Shown piece by piece: positions 55,974-64,000 of a stretch of 64,000 nucleotides of DNA (the stretch's first letter is position 1; every line of letters starts with the position of its first letter). The notes below the pieces were generated by a model. That model searched no databases. It saw nothing but the letters and a program-made list of their open reading frames with translations, and was not told the DNA's origin. Made by a program: the position numbers and the translations under genes. Origin of the DNA: Aquilaria yunnanensis (taxonomy: Eukaryota; Streptophyta; Magnoliopsida; Malvales; Thymelaeaceae); the NCBI GenBank assembly GCA_039654915.1, contig JBDJPA010000014.1, positions 62,001 through 126,000 on the forward strand, given 5' to 3'.

Positions 55974-56083
55974 CACACTTCCGATCTGTTTCTCTTTGTT
56001 ACACGCACACAACAGGCCAACCCTCTCCCCAGCTACAAACTCTGCCACGTAGCTCCTCCCAGCAGCTCCACCGGCCACCGTAA

Positions 56084-57217
56084 ATGGAGGTCCTTGCTCC
56101 GGCCGGTTCCACCGGGAATCATAACCAGAACAAAGAACCGAACTTTCCGCATGCCCAATATCCATTTTGCAATACCCATGAACCGCAGTCCCACCCTGAA
56201 GATTTCGACAGCGCTTGCTCGACTCCTTACGTAAGCGCTCCTTCCAGCCCCGGCCGCGGACCTGGACCCGGACCCGGACCCGGACCCGGCGGGTTTTATT
56301 ACAGCGCGCCGGCTAGCCCCATGCACTTCGCAATGACTTCACTATCTTCACTGTCAGCTTCGACTCAGCCGTCTTCTCCCGACAACGCGGTGCCTCTTAG
56401 GTTTGAGTTCGAGTTTTCGGCGAGGTTTGGGTCATCTGGGTCTGGGCAGACGGGATCGATGAGCTCGGCAGATGAGCTCTTTCTAAACGGGCAGATCCGA
56501 CCCATGAAGCTGTCGACCCATTTGGAGAGGCCTCAGGTCTTGGCTCCATTGCTGGATCTTGAGCAAGAGGATGATGAAGAAGGGGAGGATATTGAGAGGA
56601 GAGATGTTGAAGGTCCGTCGAGAGGGAGAGATCTGAGATTGAGGGATAAATCTATGAATAGAAGAACAAGATCTCTGTCTCCTTTGAGAAATACGGCTGC
56701 TTTTGGGCTTATAGGTCTTGATGATCCAATTGGGTGCTTGGAGAAGGAATCAAGCAAGAAAGTTGATGACAAAGGTGAGGAGATTTGCGGTGAAACAAGT
56801 GCTTCTTCTTCCAGGTCTTCATCAGCAGGTAGGAGCTCAAAAAGGTGGGTTTTTCTGAAAGATTTCCTCAGGAGCAAGAGTGAAGGGAGAAGCAATAACA
56901 AGTTCCTGTCCAACATTTCATTTCATTCCATAAAGGAGAAGAAGCAAGATTCCAAGGAGAAGGTTGGACATGAAGGTGGTGTGGGATCAGAGAATCAGAG
57001 AGCTAAGAAGCCTGTCAATGGGGTTGGGAAGAGGAGGGTCCCACCATCTCCTCACGAGCTCCATTACACAGCAAATAGGGCACAAGCTGAGGAGTTGAGG
57101 AAGAGGACTTATTTGCCTTACAAGCAAGGCCTGCTAGGCTGCTTGGGTTTCAGCTCAAAGGGTTATGGAGCCATGAGTGGTTTTGCTAGAGCTTTGAATC
57201 CTGTTTCCTCCAGGTAA
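56084..57217 (+). CDS. DUF1645 family protein (377 aa)
   Basis: Plant-specific, probably disordered protein; some members of the family have been linked to stress responses and grain or organ size, but no biochemical activity is established. Visible signatures: S/P-rich N terminus with a GPGPGPGPGPGG run (about 58-70), the family core FEFEFSARF (107-115) and SSADELFLNGQIRPMKL (127-143), an acidic run (160-170), basic RRTRSLSPLR (193-202), a basic/aromatic KRWVFLKDFLRSKSEGR (253-269), and a C-terminal basic region ending ALNPVSSR. Single exon, ATG at 56084, TAA at 57215. Length and order of motifs are normal for the family. Higher GC content than its surroundings and an intact frame argue for a functional gene. 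Confidence 0.92.
   Translation: MEVLAPAGSTGNHNQNKEPNFPHAQYPFCNTHEPQSHPEDFDSACSTPYVSAPSSPGRGPGPGPGPGPGGFYYSAPASPMHFAMTSLSSLSASTQPSSPDNAVPLRFEFEFSARFGSSGSGQTGSMSSADELFLNGQIRPMKLSTHLERPQVLAPLLDLEQEDDEEGEDIERRDVEGPSRGRDLRLRDKSMNRRTRSLSPLRNTAAFGLIGLDDPIGCLEKESSKKVDDKGEEICGETSASSSRSSSAGRSSKRWVFLKDFLRSKSEGRSNNKFLSNISFHSIKEKKQDSKEKVGHEGGVGSENQRAKKPVNGVGKRRVPPSPHELHYTANRAQAEELRKRTYLPYKQGLLGCLGFSSKGYGAMSGFARALNPVSSR
56243..56294. repeat. Gly-Pro coding microsatellite in the DUF1645 gene
   Basis: Tandem ggacccggacccggacccgg, hexanucleotide repeat encoding Gly-Pro. In-frame length changes here would not break the protein. Confidence 0.7.
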
Positions 57218-59470
57218 AAAATCTACTAATCTTGGAGTTGACCAGAAAAAGAAGTTGTATAGATTTCTTTCTTCTTTTTAGCTTTTGCTTAAGGGCATTT
57301 AATTATGACCATGATGTAATCAATGGTGGGGGTTAATTCTCTTTCTCTTATTAGTGTCTTAAAGGAGAATTTTGTCCCTCAGAAATCAGAATCATGACGG
57401 GTTAATTTAATTTTGACCCATTTGCTTTCTTGTAGTATACAATTTCTCCTCCACTTGGGGGTGGATGGTCACTTTCATGTTTCACTAACACTTAGCGACT
57501 TGCCAATCTTATCCGGAATCCTACATAACCAAAGTTTCACATCATGAAGTGCTGTAGATTATTCAACCATCAATATGATAAAACTTGGTTCACTGTCATG
57601 GGCCCTTTAATGGTTGATGGTGAGAGATAAGTCTCCATGTTAGGCTGGTAGCCTACAGTTGCACATGAGATGGAGCTCCATGTGACCCACAATGAGACAG
57701 ATATAAAGTTGCTTGGAAATTGTGTACAGGGTTTGGAATTGACTCTTCCTTGGCTCAATCGTATGAGTTTTTACCTGTTACTTGCTGGTGAGATGGTTGC
57801 TGCTGGGATTTTGGCAAGAACAGAAGTTCTCGTGTTTGTGATAGTTCTCTACACATTGAAGAGAGTTCACATGCCTATTTCACATATAAATTAATTGAAT
57901 TATTGTTATCTTTTTTCTTCAATAATGTCTGCCTCAATAATGGTTGAGAGGCTCTTAACCTCATGTCATCTTGGGCCCTGGGGTCTACTGGTTAGTGACA
58001 TGAAGCATGAGGGGGCTTTTACAAGACATGGACATTAAAGAAAACTTTGATGTTTTGAGACATGTAATGCTTATGCACGTAACTTTTGAAAGGAGATGGT
58101 TAGATACAAAATATGAAAATGATTGTGTTTCTTTTTGGCTTCTTCTGCATTGTGGGTTTCTCTCCTTTTTACTTGGGATCATTATGTCCCTTTTTTCTTC
58201 TGATAAATCACTTCACCCCTTTTAGCAAAGGGTAAGTTACTAACCTATAGCTTGCACAAATATAATCATTAAACTGGTAAAACAAGAGTGCTTTGTAGTT
58301 GTAGTATTGCCTTGTAATCTGTCATGGGGAATCTTGCCTTAGAACTTTGCAGCTTGGTGGAACAAAAATAAAGTGATGGGGTCCCAGCTGGTACATTATT
58401 GCCAATGGATCTTCTGGTACAGTTTCAAGGTTTATGTCCTTTAAATCCTACTTGATGGCATAAGTCATAGGAAGATCTGTCAAAAGATTTCCCACTTTCT
58501 GTTCAATCGCATTCTACTTCTACCTAGCCCAGGAATCACTTTGTTACTCTCTGGTCCCATCTCTGAGTTCACCCCACCAATTACATGCCCTATTTTCTGA
58601 TTTGGGCAAACATTTAACCTAGAAATTATTCTACTTTACGGGAGGTTTTTTTTATGTACCTGCAAATCAGTGACGCTAGTGTTCTATATTATAGATTATA
58701 ATCGAACAACTGAAAGTTATAATTCAGGCTATCAAACTATCTGAAAAAGAACTCGACTTACACTCTTATGAATCCCATTTCTAATGACCGTCAGTTATTA
58801 CGGACCGTTGATTGACTTTGAATCTCATATAATTAGGAGCGCTAGTGCTTGATCGACCGTCCTCTATGACTGACGGTCTACTGTGAAGCTCTATCTATGT
58901 GATGAAAGGCGGGGGGAAATTTCAGTTGGAGGCGGTCGTGATTTCCAAATTGGAACAATGTTTAAAGTTTAACTTAACCGTTGAAATCTGGTAGAGGTAA
59001 TTTGAGGGAAAATTTTGAGGAAGCAAGAAGGGGGAATGGTAGTTGGTAGGTGGTCCGGGTGGGAGGGCAGGGCAGAGCCAGGAGTGAGCCAGATGGAGAT
59101 GGGGGCTGGGGGACAACAATTAATCACGTCTGCGAGTGGCAACAGAGCGCGTGGGCCAGTTGTGTCATTGCCAGCTTTTTTATTGATTGAGATGGGGATG
59201 TTTTATTTAATTTTGCATTTAACCAAATTTAACTCTCTGCCAAATTTTGTTATCCATCTTTTCCAATTTCCACCTCTACGGCTTGTTTCTCGAAAACAAA
59301 ACATATGACTGTTTGTTTAAAAAATTGATCCTTTCTTGTGTAAGCCTGATGCACACCGTCTCTGAGGACATGTGGAATAGTGATTATATATTTATATATT
59401 GTTTATATAACTCGATAAAGATGGTAGTACGCACAGTTGGCACGGAAAATGCGTAATAGTGGGTTGTGTG
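57218..59470. other. 3' UTR and downstream intergenic DNA of the DUF1645 gene
   Basis: The 3' UTR probably extends some 150-250 bp. No further gene supported: the frame at 57670-57894 has no recognisable domain, and that at 59015-59308 lies in purine-rich sequence. Confidence 0.4.
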
Positions 59471-60960
59471 ATTAGTTTGATTAATTATTCTCATATTTTT
59501 TCTTTTCTTTTTTCTTTACCCAATTTTTTATAAGTGTTTCGTTATTTTTAAGGATTCTCACATTTTCCCTTTTCTTCTTTCTTTACCCAATTTTTTTAAT
59601 ATTTGTTTCATTTTTTTGAATTATTCTCATTTTTAAAATTTTATTTTCTTGGTTTTTTTCCTTTTCTTTTTCATTTTATGTATCATTATCTTCTCTTTCA
59701 CATTTCAGCTTTATCTAGCTTTTTCCCCTAATTTTTATTCAATTTACTAGCGGCTATTTGTTTTTATTTTTTTGAGTCATACTTATTTTTTGTTCTTTTA
59801 TTACTAGTTATTTGTTCTTATATGCCTTGCTATTTGTTCTTTTCGTTTACAGATCAACGAAATTCGTGCAAACAACTACTTTAAAAGAGTATACGCATAG
59901 TTCAAAAAAATATATATGCATATAAAAAAAGATATTCAAATGAAGAAATGAACATATAAAAGTAAAGAAAAGAAAGAAAATAACACAAATGTTAACAAAT
60001 ATTTATTCAGAACAAACTTACATATATATGTGCATATAACACTCATGTATAAATGAACATATGGGTAGAAAAAAAATGAACCTATGCAGATAAAACAAAG
60101 AACATGTACATAGTTATACAAACTATAGTAAAAAGAACAAACACATTTGTATAAAAGAACATGTGCATGTAAAGAAAAAAACATATATCTACACAGACTA
60201 AATATAAAAACACATTATGAACATACACATATGTACAAATTAACATATACATATAAAGGAAAGAACATGTGCATATAAAGAAAAGAACACATACATTTAG
60301 AAATATCTATTCATAACAAATTTTCATGTATATACACATATGTTTAAAAGAACATATATGAAGAATGAAAAGAACATATTTAAATAAAGCAAGGAACATA
60401 AACGTAGTTACATACACTATAGAGAAAGGAACATACACATATGTATAAAAGAACATATTCATATAAATAAAAGAACATATACATTCAGAAACGTATATAC
60501 AGAACAAATATTAAAATATACATGTACAAAGGAACATATGCACTTAAAGAAAAGAATGTATGACTATATAGAAAAGAACATATACCTTCACATATATCTA
60601 TACGAATAAAATATCAAAACATATTATGAACATATATACATATATAAACGAACATATATAGATGTAAAGAAAATAACATAAATAAAAGAAAAAAAAATTT
60701 AAGTAGAAAATAAAAATAGAAATAACATAAAAAATAAAAATAAGGAAAGAAAGGAAAAACATAAATAATAAGAAAAATGATTGAAAAATATAAGAAAAAC
60801 AACAAAAAAGTGAAAAAGAAAAAAAAAAGACTAAAGAAGCAAAAATCTGTTAAAAAGAAAGAACAAAAAAACCGAAGGCAGGATGCATGAAAAATTGATA
60901 AAAACTTGAAGAGATGACAAAGAAATAAAAGAAAAAAAAAAAGAAACACAAAAGCTACAA
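59471..60960. repeat. Low-complexity AT repeat region ('gaacatatacat' and pyrimidine tracts)
   Basis: 59480-59650 contains two about 85-bp copies of a ttctttacccaatttttt block. 59940-60680 is a loose tandem array of aaaagaacatatacatataa-like units. 60680-60960 is adenine-rich. The open frames on the minus strand are products of biased composition, not genes. Confidence 0.65.
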
Positions 60961-63440
60961 AGACTTGAACTTATGCCTACTAATCTCCAGGCTTTTTACA
61001 TCAGCAAGTTCACCATTTCTTTGAACATAGAGATTATCTGAACACTACAAAACTTATATAAGTTTGCTTCTGTCTCATGGATTACATGTATGCCAGTCAT
61101 ATGTAAGAATTTTGCTAAAAAATTTATGTACTACTCTTAGAGTTAGTTGCATAATTAAACTCTAACTTTTAATTATTGTTATAATTTTGACCTCAATTTT
61201 CAATTTATGCGTTTTAACTTCTTAATTCCATTAAAATAGTTCATTTGGGCTCATTTTTTAATGGAAGTTGTTATATTGGACAGAAAATGCTATATCAGCA
61301 TAGGATTATAAGAGAATGCTAACCCCTGAAAGCTTTTCCTTTTGCCAAAAAATCTATCAAACTTTGAGATCTAACAATAAACTCTTTAAAAATGCTTGGA
61401 CCACCCCCACCCTCTATCTGCCATCCAAACTGTTGGCTAAACCCTCCAACTCCCACCCTCTATTTTCCACCTAAACTACTAGCTGAATACCAACTTGAAC
61501 CCAAACTATCAGCTGCCCCCTGATTGACCTCATATCTTCTACCACCTTCTACTATGACTTAGTCTTCTATCTCTCAACCCTATCCTCTTACAACTCTACC
61601 CAATTCAAGCGGATGGGTCACTTGGATGGTTAACCTCAATGGCGCATAAATGTTTGACTCGTTTAAATGGAGATGCTAGCTTAATTTGGCGGAGCTGTTG
61701 TCACTATTGACTCAAACGATGATTATGAGGCCGACAATGCATGTCATGTCCTAAACCACCTTTAACTTATTCATTTTTATGTCTTTTAAAAGGTTTATTA
61801 ACTCAAATGCCAATTTAGTCATATCTGGTGGCTTAGGACACAACACTTAGCCACATTTCCACTTAGTTTATTAATTTTTGTCAAGAAACAGCAAAAATCA
61901 TTTGGGATGTTTAACCAACCTATTTCATGCCAAAATTTCCAGTTGAGCTAGTTTTACATTGATCTTGAAGGAAAAAATAAGTGGAACATAATTTACATTA
62001 ACATAGGCAAGAAACAAATAATGAATATATAGGCGGGTGCACACCCGAGCCTTAGTAAGCCTACCTTCGAGCCTCCTATGTACAAGCTAGGACACATGTA
62101 CTTGCACCCTTTCATATTGACATGCCACATTTTCCACACACTAAATTAAAAATTTCTTAAGCATTAAACAGACTTGAATGCAGCTAGTGCCATAACAGCA
62201 ATAAGTGCCTACAAACATGAACACATAAGTTAACATGGTAAGCATCAGTTGGTTACCATTAACTTTATATCTAAGACATGCCTGAATATTCACAACACTA
62301 GAAAAACCAGTTAGATACACACTTAATCCTCCAAGTTTTTTTCCTAAAACATGAAGAAACAGGGCATAAATGCATTACACTCAGTAAGGGTAAAAAAGGC
62401 ACTAAGTGCACACAATGTCATTAGACATTGTAACATAACATAGACATTAGTCTTTTTTGAGCTGAAACCTATAGGGTAATACAAAAGAAACAGGCCGTAG
62501 ATATAGGGCAATATACTAAACACAATGTAAGGGTCATCACATGGCACCAAACATTAGGACACATAAGACACACACACCACACACTTGGCTAACAAGTATT
62601 TCATAGCATTTTATCCATTTTATTAGTTCAATTTAGGTTATTTAACTCAGAGACATAGAGCTCTAAACCTTGAACAAGGTCAACCAAACCCAGAATAAGA
62701 TCCTGATGCTTGCCTTAATCATAATCTAGCTAGAAATCATTATAATTGCTTTCGGCAACCTAGCCCCTAATAGCACCTAGGTTCACTTGGTTCTAAGCCA
62801 TCCCCTAAGGCCTTTCCTTCCTTAAGAGTGCTCAAAATTCAATCTAGAATTGAAGGGAAATAACATATTTGAACCTTTACTAAGACTTTAGCTCCTGGAT
62901 ACACAAACAAGCTTAGTTTCCACAAACTCTTAATGCATTTGTAGCCGAAACAAGTTCTTCCACCAATTTCTCACTTAGATTCACTTCTCTTTCTCTAGGA
63001 TTTTTTTGCTCTAGCCCCATGAACCTCTGATTCAGGTTTCTTTCTTTCTAAAACCGCCAAAATATGCTAGCAAAGTAGTTTAAACATGGTGAAGAGGTGA
63101 GAGTGGTGGAAAAGGTGCAATTCGACTAATGCATGTGTACAATTCTTGGCTTAACATCTTAATTGAGGTGTTTAATTTTTTTTTCTCATTTAATCAACCA
63201 GCTCTCCTTAATTTATGTTCCATTTCCAATACCCACTTTGACTTTTAATTCTACCAATTTAGCCCCTAACTTTCCTTCTTAACAAAATCACTTTCGCACC
63301 TCAAGTGCACACTAAGACCACTAGCACTAAATTCCTTAGACCTTGTTAAATAATCTTATTTTGCCATACCCTTCTTGCTTGTTTCTTTTAATTTTTCTTG
63401 ACTTGTTTGTTACGTTACTCCTAGCCCAAGGTTTATACAA
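60961..63440. other. Intergenic DNA, no supported gene
   Basis: 61390-61510 has two imperfect copies of a caccctctat(c/t)tgcca phrase. 61980-63440 on the minus strand has the look of an LTR or long non-coding transposon (candidate start TGTCATGCCTAAGACTTG at 63459), but no partner end or target duplication was found. Confidence 0.35.
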
Positions 63441-63720
63441 GTCTTAGGCATGACAACGTAAACTTAATCGAAGGGTGAAATAAGGTTGGGGATTAGGAGG
63501 TGGATGACACTGCATTAGGAGTAGGGCAAAATAAGGGCTTAGGATTAGAAGGCGGTCGACGCGGTCTTGGGAGGAGGGTGAAATAGGGATGGGGATTAGG
63601 GGATGAAGGCATAGCCTTTGGAGGACGGTGAAATAGAACAGAGAGTGACAGCTGAGGAGGCAGAATAGAGAGGTGATAGTGAAAAAGTGATGGTCGAATT
63701 GCTAGATTTTAAAGGTTCAA
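63440..63720. repeat. Short G-rich minisatellite
   Basis: About four imperfect units with gggtgaaataaggttgggga followed by ttaggaggtggatga-like sequence. No coding function. Confidence 0.55.
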
Positions 63721-63763
63721 TGTTTTTTTTTTATAAAGGGAACATTTTCAATGGTTAAAACTA

Positions 63764-64000
63764 CTTTATTTGTCATAGGTTTTCTGCTCCATTTTTCATT
63801 TTGAGGTGTCCCAAAATTCGTTACAAAATTTTTTTTAGTAAGTTTTACCAATCAAATTTACATTTATACCCATCCCATTATACTCTGTGATTTGACAAAT
63901 ACAAGTTGTTTTGTTTTGTTCTATTTTGTTTATTTCTTTTTTAATCTCCGGTGGCTGCCGTCGACTTTGTTATGATGTTATCTGTTCTTTGCATCTCCTT
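63764..64000. mobile_element. Left end of a second Stowaway/mariner-like element, cut by the window edge
   Basis: From a flanking TA at 63762, ctttatttgtcataggtttt leads into ctgctccatttttcattttg and gtgtcccaaaattcg, matching the start of the element at 45217 (ctgctccattttttattttg, gttgtcccaaattttc). The terminal bases have diverged from the consensus. Confidence 0.6.

Noticed and set aside
60614..60949. 111-codon Phe/Leu-rich minus-strand frame and its neighbours at 59936-60507
   Set aside because: The plus strand is A-rich repeat DNA; any frame on the other strand reads F, L, Y and I. No gene signal.
61980..63460. Possible solo LTR on the minus strand starting TGTCATGCC at 63459
   Set aside because: No matching end or target duplication was found, so it is left as unassigned intergenic DNA.

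Overview
This window looks like intergenic DNA from a flowering plant, most likely a eudicot. It is AT-rich and gene-poor, with plant-specific small gene families (DUF3339, DUF1645), CACTA, Mutator-like, Stowaway/mariner and hAT elements, and long-LTR Gypsy-type retroelements. I cannot name the species.

Layout. 1-3544: right part of a CACTA element with dense 'cctacggtttt' subterminal repeats and a small nested MULE-type MITE. 3749-6259: solo LTR. 6402-9205: palindromic Mutator-like element. 9394-9685: Stowaway MITE. 13.2-21.2 kb: three DUF3339 small membrane-protein genes, with a minisatellite split by a MULE between the first two. 21837-40333: one 18.5-kb LTR retrotransposon on the minus strand. 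40.4-55.9 kb: MITEs, a mariner-like element containing a second solo LTR, a MULE, a possible Pack-MULE and a hAT MITE. 56084-57217: an intact DUF1645 gene. 57.2-64 kb: repeats and unremarkable DNA, ending in a second copy of the mariner-like element.

The most interesting object is the 18.5-kb retrotransposon. It has near-identical 2.6-kb LTRs (TGTTGACACCC...GCCACA on the minus strand), a primer-binding site resembling the complement of a tRNA-Arg 3' end, and a G-rich polypurine tract, as in the Ogre/Tat lineage of Ty3/Gypsy elements. It encodes a 583-aa Gag, but I see no protease, reverse transcriptase, RNase H or integrase. Where pol should be it carries, on the same strand, three tandem paralogous genes (182 aa each) with a basic stretch plus a C-x2-C-x4-C-x3-C finger resembling the nucleic-acid-binding proteins of betaflexiviruses, followed by an intronless, intact LOG-type cytokinin-activating phosphoribohydrolase (209 aa). 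LOG and two of the three finger genes are preceded by a similar TATA promoter module, so the cargo looks like an array of expression cassettes. Downstream lie about 60 tandem 47-bp units, most able to fold as a short hairpin, before the polypurine tract. The absence of a target-site duplication around this young-looking element is unexplained. My reading is a non-autonomous Gag-bearing retrotransposon carrying host-manipulation or anti-silencing cargo; that function is inference.

Two solo LTRs of related subfamilies, each with a perfect 5-bp target duplication (ACTTG and ATCGG), show that the superfamily has been active and removed by recombination nearby.
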